A stretch of 32,546 nt of DNA from Sphingobacterium litopenaei (GTDB lineage Bacteria; Bacteroidota; Bacteroidia; Sphingobacteriales; Sphingobacteriaceae), in the NCBI RefSeq assembly GCF_014692495.1, contig NZ_JACOIJ010000036.1, forward strand, positions 1-32,546. The letters are read 5' to 3'. The translations under genes were made by a program, and so were the position numbers. This document shows, in pieces, positions 1-8,844 of this stretch (positions are counted from its first letter, which is position 1; every line of letters begins with the position of its first letter). The notes beneath the pieces were generated by a model. The model saw nothing but the letters and a program-made list of their open reading frames with translations. It made no database searches and was not told the origin of the DNA.

Positions 1-152
1 ATTTAAACGCTGCAAAAAACATTCTGAAAGAAGGATTAAAAATAATATCGTCAGGAACTGGCGATTACACGGGCGGAGACTCAAATAAGACTTTGGCAAC
101 AAAGCACAAGTCTGTGAAGCCCGAAGCTCATTTGTCTTTAGCAAATGGGTAG
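1..152 (+). CDS. tnpB: TnpB-family RNA-guided endonuclease, C-terminal fragment
   Basis: Only the last 49 codons and the stop are visible; the gene enters from outside the window in the frame beginning at base 3. The peptide opens with LNAAKNILKEGLKI, the conserved segment directly after the RuvC-III aspartate of TnpB/OrfB proteins, followed by the familiar SSGTGDYTGGDS tail. The two bases before it (AT) fit the end of a GAT aspartate codon, so the window may begin inside the catalytic Asp codon; this is inference. TnpB proteins are RNA-guided DNA nucleases that use an RNA from the transposon right end and help the element persist after excision. The zinc finger and the rest of RuvC lie outside. 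The hydrophilic C-terminal tail overlaps the right-end hairpin. Family assignment is firm; nuclease integrity cannot be judged. Confidence 0.82.
   Translation, partial: LNAAKNILKEGLKIISSGTGDYTGGDSNKTLATKHKSVKPEAHLSLANG
126..150 (+). repeat. IS right-end subterminal hairpin (loop TCTTTAG)
   Basis: Arms at 126-134 (GCTCATTTG) and 142-150 (CAAATGGGT) pair with two G-T wobbles around a 7-nt loop, TCTTTAG. It overlaps the tnpB stop codon. Such imperfect palindromes are the single-stranded recognition sites of TnpA and form the base of the TnpB guide RNA. The same loop recurs in the hairpin near the right edge of the window (32323-32329). Confidence 0.7.
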
Positions 153-154
153 TT

Positions 155-334
155 CACTCCAGTCAGTAATGCTCTTCCTTGAAAAAAATTAAGAACCGCA
201 TATAGGAATGAAACAAGTATAAATATAAAGGATGCTGAATTGATATTATTAAGCACCTTCATATCATATAAAGATAAATCTGTATGATATCCTATGTTCC
301 TAATTTTATTCCAATAATTAAGACTTGGGTTCAT
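155..334 (-). pseudogene. 5' fragment of a membrane sensor-like gene cut by the IS
   Basis: A leftward reading frame starts with ATG at 334 and runs into the transposon right end, ending at an in-frame stop at about 128 after a few codons of IS hairpin. The native part, about 58 residues, has a polar N-terminus (MNPSLNYWNKIRNIG) and one strong hydrophobic segment (about residues 36-49), followed by NFFQGRALL. This resembles the first transmembrane segment of multi-pass Bacteroidota sensor proteins, judged from general pattern only. The rest of the gene should lie on the far side of the transposon, outside the window. It could instead be a chance open frame, but the soluble-then-hydrophobic layout and the abrupt end at the IS favour a disrupted gene. 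Confidence 0.5.
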
Positions 335-423
335 AAGTAGATAGTAGTTTGTTTTAAAATTACATTTTTAATGCGGTACAAAAAAGCATTTTTAAATTTT
401 GCAAGTCAGCTTATTCGCTGAGA

Positions 424-458
424 ATAAAAAAAACCTTCTTACATTTCTGCAAGAAGGC
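424..458 (-). terminator. Rho-independent terminator of gltBD
   Basis: Read on the minus strand, a CCTTCTT/AAGAAGG stem (arms 434-440 and 451-457, 10-nt loop) is followed by an eight-T run. It lies about 30 bases past the gltD stop. Confidence 0.8.
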
Positions 459-489
459 TAGATTGAAAAATATAGATGATGATTAGTTG

Positions 490-1956
490 CTATGCATAAT
501 TATAGACAGCTTCTTTGCTTTCTAATACTGTCGAGCCCATTAAGAATTCATCCACTTTGCGCGCACATTCACGTCCTTCTGAAATCGCCCAAACCACTAA
601 GGATTGACCACGTCGCATATCTCCTGCAGCGAAATATTTACTTGCGTTAGTTTGGTAAGAACCTTCAGCAGCTTTTACATTGCCACGTTCGTCTAATGCG
701 ATACCCAATTGTTGTAATAAACCTTCATGCTGAGGGTGTAAGAAACCCATAGCGAGTGTTACCAATTCGCAAGGGATTTCACGTTGAGAACCTTCTACTT
801 CTTTAAATTTAGTTGGTCTTCCCAAAGCGTCAGTTTCCCATTCTAAATCTACTACAACTGCAGCACGTAAGTTACCGTTTTCGTCACCTAAGAATTCTTT
901 GGTACTGATACTCCAGTGTCTTTGACATCCTTCCTCGTGAGAAGTTGTTGTTTTTAACAACATGGGGTAAGTAGGCCAAGGCATTGCCGAAGTACGTGTT
1001 TGCGGAGGTTGAGGCATTAATTCAAATTGAGTTACAGATTTTGCACCGTGTCTGTTTGAAGTACCTACACAGTCAGATCCTGTATCACCGCCACCGATTA
1101 CCAATACATTTTTGCCTGTAGCCAAGATTTCTTCTGTTTCGATAGGAGAGTTACCTACACGTTTGTTCTGTTGTTTCAAAAACTCCATCGCATAGTATAC
1201 GCCTTTTAGTTCACGTCCTGGAATATTCAGATTACGTGGAATAGTAGAGCCTCCTGATAACACAACTGCATCATATTGATCCAATTCTGAAGCTGGGACA
1301 TTTTTACCCACTTCAGCGTTAGTGCGGAATTCAATACCTGATTCTTTCATCACTTCGATACGTCTGTCGATAACAGATTTATCCAATTTGAAGTCTGGAA
1401 TGCCGTAGCGTAAAAGTCCACCCACTTTATCATCACGTTCGTAAACAACTACGTCATGACCAGCTTTGTTTAACTGTGCTGCAGCAGCAAGTCCAGCAGG
1501 ACCGCCACCAACAACAGCAACTTTTTTACCCGTCTTGATAGCAGACTTATTAGGTTGTACATAACCTTTTTTGTAGGCAATCTCGATGATATGTTTTTCA
1601 ATTTCCTCAATAGCTACAGGATTTTTGTTGATGCCCAATACACATGCCGATTCGCATGGCGCAGGACAAATACGACCTGTGAATTCAGGAAAATTGTTTG
1701 TTGACGATAATATATTATATGCTTCTTCCCATTTGCCATCATATACGGCATCGTTAAATTCAGGAATAACATTTCCAAGTGGACATCCTGAGTGACAGAA
1801 TGGAATACCACAATTCATACAACGTGCAGCTTGATTGTTCAATTGCTCGTCCGAGTATAATTTTACAAACTCTTGGTAATTTTGTTTTCTATTTTCTACA
1901 GCCTCTTTTTGAGGAAGTACTCTATCAAATTCTAAAAATCCAGTTGCTTTTCCCAT
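490..1956 (-). CDS. gltD: Glutamate synthase (NADPH) small subunit
   Basis: 488 residues, the normal size for the beta subunit of bacterial glutamate synthase. It takes electrons from NAD(P)H through FAD and passes them by iron-sulfur clusters to the large subunit, where 2-oxoglutarate and glutamine-derived ammonia become glutamate. Visible motifs: N-terminal cluster-binding cysteines at 46, 49, 54 and 58 (CMNCGIPFCHSGCP) and 97, 101 and 105 (CPAPCESAC); an FAD-binding GGGPAG at 150-155; and an NADPH-binding GGGDTG at 288-293. It follows gltB with 19 bases between them, with a GAGGA element about 11 bases before the ATG, so the two are surely co-transcribed and made in step. A strong terminator follows. 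No missing key residues were seen. Confidence 0.96.
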   Translation of the reverse strand: MGKATGFLEFDRVLPQKEAVENRKQNYQEFVKLYSDEQLNNQAARCMNCGIPFCHSGCPLGNVIPEFNDAVYDGKWEEAYNILSSTNNFPEFTGRICPAPCESACVLGINKNPVAIEEIEKHIIEIAYKKGYVQPNKSAIKTGKKVAVVGGGPAGLAAAAQLNKAGHDVVVYERDDKVGGLLRYGIPDFKLDKSVIDRRIEVMKESGIEFRTNAEVGKNVPASELDQYDAVVLSGGSTIPRNLNIPGRELKGVYYAMEFLKQQNKRVGNSPIETEEILATGKNVLVIGGGDTGSDCVGTSNRHGAKSVTQFELMPQPPQTRTSAMPWPTYPMLLKTTTSHEEGCQRHWSISTKEFLGDENGNLRAAVVVDLEWETDALGRPTKFKEVEGSQREIPCELVTLAMGFLHPQHEGLLQQLGIALDERGNVKAAEGSYQTNASKYFAAGDMRRGQSLVVWAISEGRECARKVDEFLMGSTVLESKEAVYNYA

Positions 1957-1975
1957 GATTTTATTTCCTCTTTAA

Positions 1976-4900
1976 TTAAGCTACAACCATTTTTTTCAAT
2001 AATACATTTTTATATTCACGAGGGAATACCTTGATGAATTTGTTCTTTTCGGTAGCCCAATTTTCCAAGATATAAGATGCTCTCGCACTCTTAGTCAAGT
2101 TGACATGACGTTTCAATAACGAGATAATTTCATTTTCATCTTGTGTATCAAGTGGGTCAAGATCTACCATTTCTTGGTTGCAGTTGTCTTTGAAGTTGCC
2201 ATTGATATCGTAAATCCATGCAATACCGCCACTCATACCTGCTGCGAAGTTTCGACCTGTGTCCCCTAAAATCAGGGCACGACCGCCTGTCATATATTCA
2301 CATCCGTGATCTCCGATACCTTCAACAACTGCTGTAGCTCCTGAGTTACGTACCGCAAAACGCTCACCTGCCATACCATTGATAAACAAGTGGCCTGAAG
2401 TCGCGCCATAAAGTGCAACGTTACCAATAATGATGTTTTCGTGTGGTGTTAATGAGCTTTCTTTTGCCGGATAAATGGCTAATTGTGCTCCTGAAAGACC
2501 TTTACCTACATAGTCATTTGCTTCGCCTTCTAATTCGAACGAAATACCTTTTGTGTTGAATGCACCGAATGATTGACCTGCTGAACCTTCAAATTTGAAG
2601 TTGATCGTGTTGTCTGGCAATCCTTCAGAACCATAGATTTTTGATATTTCGTTAGAAAGTAAAGTTCCGATTGTGCGGTCTGTATTTTTCACTTTAAATG
2701 TGCCAAATACAGGAGTTTTATTTTCTAAAGCTTCTTTTGCTTGTTTCAATAATCCCCAGTCCAAAATCATACTCATGCCATGATCTTGCTCTTCGGTATT
2801 ATAAAGAGATTGACCTACTTCGTTACGTGCTACGTGTAGGATTCCAGAGAAATCAACTTTAGAAGCTTTCCAATGGCCTACATCTTCGCGTTTTTTCAAG
2901 AATTGTGCGCGGCCCACCATTTCATTGATCGAACGGAAACCTAATTGAGCCATAATCTCACGCATTTCTTCCGCTAAAAATTGGAATAGATGAACTATAT
3001 CTTCTGGTTTACCAGAGAATAACTTGCGCAATTCAGGATCTTGAGTCGCCACACCAACAGGACAAGTATTCAAATGACATTTACGCATCATGATACATCC
3101 GCCAGCTACTAATGCAGCTGTTGCTACACCCCATTCTTCCGCGCCTAATAAAGTAGCAATAACTAAGTCACGGCCTGTTTTCATTTGACCATCTGCTTGT
3201 AACACGACGCGGCTACGCAATTTATTTTGTACCAAAGTTTGATGCGCTTCAGCTAAACCAAGTTCCCAAGGAAGACCTGCGTGCTTGATAGAGCTGATAG
3301 GAGAGGCTCCAGTACCACCATCGTATCCCGCAATTAAGATGACGTCTGAGTGCGCTTTGGCTACACCGGCAGCAATAGTTCCAACACCTGCTTTAGATAC
3401 CAACTTCACGTTGATACGTGCATTGCGATTGGCATTTTTTAAATCGAAAATTAATTGAGCCAAATCCTCAATTGAGTAAATATCGTGGTGTGGAGGAGGA
3501 GAAATCAAACCTACGCCAGGAGTAGAGTGACGAGTTTTTGCAATCCAATCATCTACTTTGTGTCCTGGCAATTGACCACCTTCACCTGGTTTTGCACCTT
3601 GAGCCATCTTAATTTGGATCTCATCGGCTTGAGTTAAGTAGTTTGATGTAACACCAAAACGTGCTGATGCAACTTGTTTGATTGCCGAACGCATAGAGTC
3701 TCCATTAGGTAATTTTACATAACGGATTTCATCTTCACCACCTTCACCAGTATTCGACTTAGCGCCAATACGGTTCATTGCGATAGCTAATGTGCTGTGC
3801 GCTTCGTGAGAGATAGAACCGAAAGACATTGCTCCAGTAGCGAAACGTTTCATGATTTCGCTTGCTGGTTCTACTTCCTCTACAGGAATAGCATTTCTAT
3901 GTTTTGCAAAATCCAATAAGCCACGAAGCGTAAACATCGCTTCTTTTTGATTATTGATTAATGCGGAATATTTTTTGAATGTTTCAAAGTCGTTGTTACG
4001 ACAAGCTTGTTGCAATAAGTGAACAGTTTGTGGATTCCACAAGTGACCTTCGCCACGACGTTTCCATTGGTAAATACCACCTTCAGGCAATAAAGGCTTC
4101 ACATTGCGTGGAGCTTCGAATGAGCGCCAGTGTTTAGTTAATGCTTCACGAGCAATATCATCCAAATTCAAACCGCCGATACGGGATACTGCACCACAGA
4201 AATATTTGTCTACAACAGATTTATCAATACCTAATACCTCAAAGATTTGAGCACCGTGATACGATTGTAATGTTGAAATACCCATTTTAGAGAATATTTT
4301 CAACAAACCATTACAAACTGCTTTTACGTAGTTTTTACGTAATTGTTCCCATTCTAACTCTGTGTCTAATTGACCTTCAGCTTTCAATGTACGGATACTA
4401 GCTAATGCCAAATAAGGATTGATTGCTGTTGCGCCGAAAGCTAACAAACAAGCGAAGTGGTGTACTTCCCAAGCATCACCTGCTTCTACTACTAAACCTA
4501 CAGCACCACGATTACCTGTTTTGATTAAGTGGTGGTGTACTGCAGATACAGCTAAAATAGAAGGGATAGCTGCATGTTGAGAATCGATCGCACGGTCAGA
4601 TAAGATGATGACCTCAAATCCATCACGTACCGCATCATCTGCATAGCGGCATAATCTTTCGATACCTGCTTCTAATGAACCTGGTTTGCCATCTGCTCTA
4701 AAATATGCTTGCAATGTTTTCGCTTGGAAAACACCTGTATCGATAGAACGTAATTTCTCTAATTCGCTAGAAGTTAAGATTGGGTGCTCTAACGTAACAC
4801 AGTGACACGATTTTTTGTCTTCGACAAGAATGTTTCCTGAATTACCAATAAAAGTAGCCAAACTCATTACCAAACGCTCACGGATTGGGTCGATAGGAGG

Positions 4901-6475
4901 ATTAGTTACTTGCGCAAAGAACTGTTTGAAATAGCTAGAAATATGTTGCGGTTGATCAGACAATACAGCCAAAGGAACATCTGTACCCATTGAACCAATA
5001 GGCTCGTAACCTGTAGTCGCCATGGGCGTCAAAATTGTTTCGATATCTTCTCTCGAATAACCGAAAGCTTGTTGGTATTTGAAAACAGAATCTTTTGATA
5101 AGTAGGTAAACGTTACGCGAGGTTCTGCTAATTCTTCTAATTTGATTTTATAGTTGTTGATCCATTCACCGTAAGGTTGTTGACGAACCAATTCACCTTT
5201 CACTTCTTCGTCGGTACGGATTTTTCCTTCTTCCATATCCACCACGAAGATTTTACCTGGTTGTTGACGACCTTTTTTGATGATAGTAGACTCATCAATA
5301 GGCAATGCTCCAGCTTCTGAAGCAACGATAACACGGTCATCTGATGTTACAGCAAAACGCAATGGACGTAAACCATTTCTGTCTAAGGTAGCACCGATGA
5401 TTTTTCCGTCCGTGAAACATAATGCAGCAGGGCCATCCCATGGCTCCATCAATGTCGCGTGGTATTCGTAGAATGCTTTTTTCAACGGATCCATTTGTGT
5501 GTTACCATCCCAAGCTTCTGGTACCAACATCAACATGACATGTGGTAAGCTACGTCCGCTGTGTAATAATAATTCCACTACATTGTCCAGACAAGCTGAA
5601 TCGGATTGACCTTTGTCTACCACAGGCAACAAGATTTCCATTTCTTCTTTGGTAAAATAAGGAGAAGAAAGAGAGCGAACTGCAGCATAGAACCAGTTCA
5701 AGTTACCTGTTAAGGTGTTGATCTCACCATTGTGTGCCATCATGCGGAAAGGTTGCGCCAAGGACCATGATGGAAATGTATTTGTCGAGAAACGTGAGTG
5801 TACCAAACCAAATGCTGATACTACACGAGGATCTTTTAAGTCTTTATAATAAGTGCCAACTTGATAGGTCGTTAATTGACCTTTGTAAATAATAGTTTTG
5901 CAAGAAAGTGAGGCAATATAAAGAGGAAGTGGGTATTCTTGGGTTGATTTGATTTTCTGAATTATAAGTCTTCTTAAAACGTATAATTTGCGATCAAAAT
6001 CTTCTGTGTTAGTAACACCTACTGGCCTTGATACGAAGAATTGAACGATTTCAGGTTCTGCACTCAACGCTGTAGGTCCGATTCCTTCTTTATTGACTGG
6101 AACAGCTCTGAATCCCAACAAATCCATGTTTCTTTCTTCAGCTGCTTCCTTTATAACTTGACGACACAGGTCGTTTAAAGATTTTTCCTTTGGTAAAAAT
6201 ACCATACCTACGCCATAGTAGCCAGGTTCTTGAAGTTGTATGCCTAAATCAATACATTCTTCCCACAAAAATTCATGTGGTACTTGAATCATAATTCCCG
6301 CACCATCACCACTTTCAGGATCACATCCGCATGCTCCGCGATGTTCCATGTTTTCTAGCATAACTAAGGCATCACGCACTTGATCGTGGGATTTTTTACC
6401 TTTTATATGTGCTACAAAACCAACACCACAAGCGTCGTGTTCAAATTCTGGGTTGTAAAGTCCTTCTTGCTGCAT
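1976..6475 (-). CDS. gltB: Glutamate synthase large subunit
   Basis: 1499 residues, full length for the alpha subunit. It hydrolyses glutamine in an N-terminal class II amidotransferase domain (about 16-435), channels ammonia to an FMN-containing synthase domain (about 840-1210) and makes glutamate from 2-oxoglutarate. The catalytic nucleophile is Cys16 in EHDACGVGF, so a 15-residue propeptide is presumably removed. The 3Fe-4S cysteines are at 1127, 1133 and 1138 in the pattern C-x5-C-x4-C. A glycine-rich beta-helix domain (GXGXG repeats) fills about 1285-1470. First gene of a two-gene leftward operon with gltD. The upstream region shared with the divergent epimerase gene holds overlapping dyads at 6538-6560. 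It is likely the cell's main glutamate-producing route. Confidence 0.97.
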   Translation of the reverse strand: MQQEGLYNPEFEHDACGVGFVAHIKGKKSHDQVRDALVMLENMEHRGACGCDPESGDGAGIMIQVPHEFLWEECIDLGIQLQEPGYYGVGMVFLPKEKSLNDLCRQVIKEAAEERNMDLLGFRAVPVNKEGIGPTALSAEPEIVQFFVSRPVGVTNTEDFDRKLYVLRRLIIQKIKSTQEYPLPLYIASLSCKTIIYKGQLTTYQVGTYYKDLKDPRVVSAFGLVHSRFSTNTFPSWSLAQPFRMMAHNGEINTLTGNLNWFYAAVRSLSSPYFTKEEMEILLPVVDKGQSDSACLDNVVELLLHSGRSLPHVMLMLVPEAWDGNTQMDPLKKAFYEYHATLMEPWDGPAALCFTDGKIIGATLDRNGLRPLRFAVTSDDRVIVASEAGALPIDESTIIKKGRQQPGKIFVVDMEEGKIRTDEEVKGELVRQQPYGEWINNYKIKLEELAEPRVTFTYLSKDSVFKYQQAFGYSREDIETILTPMATTGYEPIGSMGTDVPLAVLSDQPQHISSYFKQFFAQVTNPPIDPIRERLVMSLATFIGNSGNILVEDKKSCHCVTLEHPILTSSELEKLRSIDTGVFQAKTLQAYFRADGKPGSLEAGIERLCRYADDAVRDGFEVIILSDRAIDSQHAAIPSILAVSAVHHHLIKTGNRGAVGLVVEAGDAWEVHHFACLLAFGATAINPYLALASIRTLKAEGQLDTELEWEQLRKNYVKAVCNGLLKIFSKMGISTLQSYHGAQIFEVLGIDKSVVDKYFCGAVSRIGGLNLDDIAREALTKHWRSFEAPRNVKPLLPEGGIYQWKRRGEGHLWNPQTVHLLQQACRNNDFETFKKYSALINNQKEAMFTLRGLLDFAKHRNAIPVEEVEPASEIMKRFATGAMSFGSISHEAHSTLAIAMNRIGAKSNTGEGGEDEIRYVKLPNGDSMRSAIKQVASARFGVTSNYLTQADEIQIKMAQGAKPGEGGQLPGHKVDDWIAKTRHSTPGVGLISPPPHHDIYSIEDLAQLIFDLKNANRNARINVKLVSKAGVGTIAAGVAKAHSDVILIAGYDGGTGASPISSIKHAGLPWELGLAEAHQTLVQNKLRSRVVLQADGQMKTGRDLVIATLLGAEEWGVATAALVAGGCIMMRKCHLNTCPVGVATQDPELRKLFSGKPEDIVHLFQFLAEEMREIMAQLGFRSINEMVGRAQFLKKREDVGHWKASKVDFSGILHVARNEVGQSLYNTEEQDHGMSMILDWGLLKQAKEALENKTPVFGTFKVKNTDRTIGTLLSNEISKIYGSEGLPDNTINFKFEGSAGQSFGAFNTKGISFELEGEANDYVGKGLSGAQLAIYPAKESSLTPHENIIIGNVALYGATSGHLFINGMAGERFAVRNSGATAVVEGIGDHGCEYMTGGRALILGDTGRNFAAGMSGGIAWIYDINGNFKDNCNQEMVDLDPLDTQDENEIISLLKRHVNLTKSARASYILENWATEKNKFIKVFPREYKNVLLKKMVVA

Positions 6476-6537
6476 TCTTATATAAATTATGTTTACCTAA
6501 TTAGAGTTTGCTAATATAAAAAATTTCTACTAAAATA

Positions 6538-6560
6538 ATTGAAATATTTTCAATGAAAAT
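6538..6560. promoter_or_regulatory. Overlapping dyads between gltB and the epimerase gene
   Basis: ATTGAAA (6538-6544) and TTTCAAT (6548-6554) form one inverted repeat around TAT. ATTTTCA (6546-6552) and TGAAAAT (6554-6560) form a second around a single A. They sit 63 bases upstream of gltB and about 120 bases upstream of the divergent gene. The sequence is very A/T-rich, so this may be a regulator site or chance. Confidence 0.3.
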
Positions 6561-6682
6561 TATAATACTTTGATTTATTTTTAATACTGTAGTAGATTTC
6601 AGACTCATTTCGTATTTATTTCGTAGTTTGATTGGTAATATGGAATTTCATTCGTTTTTTTGTGCTTCTATACAAACGAGTT

Positions 6683-7780
6683 ATGATTATTAAAGAAATC
6701 GAAATCTACCGCTTAAGCATACCTATGGAACCTTTTGTTATAGCAACAGGGACGATGGATTACGCGCAGAATACTTTTATCAAAATTATTACGGATACAG
6801 ATTACTATGGGGTGGGCGAATGTTCGGCTTTCCCAATGATCGTAGGAGAGACGCAAAACACGTGCTTGGCGGTAGCGCAAGACTTTGCTAAAATTTGGAA
6901 AGGTAAAGATCCATTAGATATTGAAGCGCGTATAGCAGAATTACATTTGTATATAGCTGGGAATGCGACTGTAAAATCAGCATTTGATATGGCTATTTAT
7001 GATCTTGCGGCTAAAGTTGCAGGAATGCCCTTATATAAATTCTTAGGTGGAGAGAAAAAAGATATCATAACAGATATTACCTTAGGTATAGCTTCTCCAG
7101 AAGAAATGGCGCAAAAAGCGTTGAAATTAAAGGATAGTGGAGCTTTTGCATTAAAGGTGAAATTGGGTAAGAAGCCTCAAGATGATATTGCACGTATCCG
7201 AGCGATTCGTCAAGCTGTAGGTTTTGATATTCCTATTCGTATAGATGCTAATCAAGGTTGGTCTTATGAAGGAGCTATCGAAGCTCTTCAAGGCTTAGAA
7301 CCTTACAAAATTCAATTTTGCGAGCAACCTATGCGTACCTATAATGATCATTTGCTTCCTGAATTGCGAACACAAACAATCGTTCCAATAATGGCGGATG
7401 AATCGGTATATTCGCATCATGATGCGGAAAGGTTGTGCAAAGCTGATGCTAGTGATTATATCAATATCAAATTTTCAAAATCTTCTGGTATTCATGAAGC
7501 TTTGAAAATTCAGGCTGTAGCTGCAGAATATAATATCCCTTGCATGATTGGTGGCATGTTGGAATCTCGTTTGGCATTAGCGGCTAAAGTACATTTTGCT
7601 TACGCATCGCCTAATGTGAAATTCTACGATTTAGACACATGTATGGTTGGACATTTAGAAGATCCAGTAATCGGGGGTATTCAATACAATGGTTATGAAA
7701 TTCATATAGCAGAAGATATTGGGATTGGCGCTGATATGAGCCAATCATTTTTAGACAAATGTGAAAAATGGGTGATTTAA
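6683..7780 (+). CDS. Dipeptide epimerase (enolase superfamily, L-Ala-D/L-Glu epimerase type)
   Basis: 365 residues from the ATG at 6683. An in-frame upstream ATG at 6632 would add 17 residues (MVIWNFIRFFVLLYKRV), but family members begin just before the MIIKEIEIYRLSIPM strand, so I prefer 6683. Enolase-superfamily catalytic residues are all present: K158 and K160 (LKVKLG), D188 (IDANQG), E214 (CEQP), D239 (ADES) and K266 (IKFSK). D316 and D318 (YDLDTC) match the DxD motif that binds the substrate amino group in dipeptide epimerases and separates them from muconate or succinylbenzoate enzymes. Likely role: epimerising L-Ala-D-Glu or related dipeptides from recycled peptidoglycan. The exact dipeptide preference cannot be read. 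No murein-recycling partner lies nearby. The stop codon lies inside the terminator hairpin. Confidence 0.85.
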   Translation: MIIKEIEIYRLSIPMEPFVIATGTMDYAQNTFIKIITDTDYYGVGECSAFPMIVGETQNTCLAVAQDFAKIWKGKDPLDIEARIAELHLYIAGNATVKSAFDMAIYDLAAKVAGMPLYKFLGGEKKDIITDITLGIASPEEMAQKALKLKDSGAFALKVKLGKKPQDDIARIRAIRQAVGFDIPIRIDANQGWSYEGAIEALQGLEPYKIQFCEQPMRTYNDHLLPELRTQTIVPIMADESVYSHHDAERLCKADASDYINIKFSKSSGIHEALKIQAVAAEYNIPCMIGGMLESRLALAAKVHFAYASPNVKFYDLDTCMVGHLEDPVIGGIQYNGYEIHIAEDIGIGADMSQSFLDKCEKWVI

Positions 7781-7791
7781 TCACCCATTTT
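7765..7791 (+). terminator. Terminator hairpin overlapping the epimerase stop
   Basis: A perfect 11-bp stem, AAAATGGGTGA and its complement, surrounds the loop TTTAA, which includes the stop codon. The left arm encodes the last residues of the epimerase (KWVI). An identical 27-base palindrome follows susE at 15929-15955. Confidence 0.75.
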
Positions 7792-7833
7792 CTTTAATTT
7801 GTATTTTTATAATTCCTGAATTAGCCAATTATT

Positions 7834-8844
7834 ATGAGTAAAGTAGATATAATTTCCATAGCTAAAGCTTTGAACTTATCAAAGTCTACTGTTTCTCGTG
7901 CTTTTCAAGAGAAAAGCGATATAAATCCTAATACTCGAAATCGTATTTTGGCGTATGCCAATGAAGTTAATTACCGTCCAAACCATTATGCAAGTAATTT
8001 GCGTGAACAAAAGAGTAAAACCATAGCGGTTGTGGTTCCCGAATTGGAGAATAATTATTTTACGCAAATCATTAAAGGGGCTGAAAAGATTGCTAAGCAG
8101 GAGGGCTATCATATCTTGATTTATGCTACCGATGATGATATAAATAAAGAACGCGAGTTTATTACCAGTATTTCGAATGGTAAAGTGGATGGTGTGTTAA
8201 TGTCGGTGGTGGGCGAACGTGATAACCACAGTTATCTACATAATATAGATTTAAAAAAAATGCCTATTGTTTTTTTTGATCGGGTATATGATGATATAGA
8301 TATTACAAAAATCGTGACCGACGATTACCAGAGTAGTTTTGATGCGACAGAACATTTAATACTAGGAGGCTGCAAATCCATAGCGTATTTAGTTGTTGAT
8401 AAAGATCACTCTATTGGTAAAGAAAGGGCCTTAGGGTACAAGGATGCACTTAAGAAGCATAAAATCGCGATTCAAGAAGATTTAATAGTAGATTGTTCGA
8501 ATTCTTACGATGAAAATTTCAAAATCTTAAAGGAACTTCTAATTAATCATAAACCTGATGCAGTATTTTCTTCAGTCGAACGCTTGGCCTTTTCTACGTA
8601 TTTTGTGTGTAATGATTTAGGATTAAAAATTCCAAAAGATTTGAAAGTTGTAGCTTTTTCTAGCCTTCAGATTGCAGAACTTTTATCACCTCCTCTTTCT
8701 ACAGTCACTCAGCCAGCAGAACAAATTGGACAAAAGGCTGCTAAATTATTACTTAATACATTAAAGGGAGAGCCTCAAGATGTGGATGCCAAAACAATAA
8801 TTTTGAAGTCAGAATTGCGTATTCGCAAATCGTCACAATTTTAG
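7834..8844 (+). CDS. LacI-family transcriptional regulator
   Basis: 336 residues, standard length. The N-terminal helix-turn-helix is clear at about 5-26 (ISIAKALNLSKSTVSRAF), followed by the hinge region (NYRPNHYASNLR, about 46-57) and a periplasmic-binding-protein-like ligand domain from about 62 to 334 (IAVVVPELENNYF; VDGVLMS). Such proteins bind palindromes with a central CG and respond to sugars. The perfect 22-bp palindrome at 10243-10264, between the nearby permease and susC promoters, is the obvious target. The 3' end overlaps that of the convergent permease gene by 12 bases. The likely effector is a sugar imported by the adjacent SusCDE/permease set, plausibly a maltose-type glucan product; this is inference from neighbours. 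Confidence 0.93.
   Translation: MSKVDIISIAKALNLSKSTVSRAFQEKSDINPNTRNRILAYANEVNYRPNHYASNLREQKSKTIAVVVPELENNYFTQIIKGAEKIAKQEGYHILIYATDDDINKEREFITSISNGKVDGVLMSVVGERDNHSYLHNIDLKKMPIVFFDRVYDDIDITKIVTDDYQSSFDATEHLILGGCKSIAYLVVDKDHSIGKERALGYKDALKKHKIAIQEDLIVDCSNSYDENFKILKELLINHKPDAVFSSVERLAFSTYFVCNDLGLKIPKDLKVVAFSSLQIAELLSPPLSTVTQPAEQIGQKAAKLLLNTLKGEPQDVDAKTIILKSELRIRKSSQF

Larger units (their letters stand above)
1..157 (+). mobile_element. Right end of an IS200/IS605-type transposon (partial)
   Basis: The left edge of the window lies in the 3' part of a transposon carrying tnpB on the plus strand. The visible part is the end of the tnpB gene plus a subterminal hairpin that spans the tnpB stop, as expected for the right end of elements mobilised by a Y1 (HUH) transposase. 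The exact cleavage point cannot be fixed from sequence alone. I put it a few bases beyond the hairpin, around 151-158, because the minus-strand reading frame beyond it looks like native chromosomal coding sequence. Confidence 0.7.

Noticed and set aside
6632..6682. N-terminal extension of the epimerase to an ATG at 6632
   Set aside because: Adds 17 hydrophobic residues not expected in this cytoplasmic family; the ATG at 6683 aligns with the first conserved strand.
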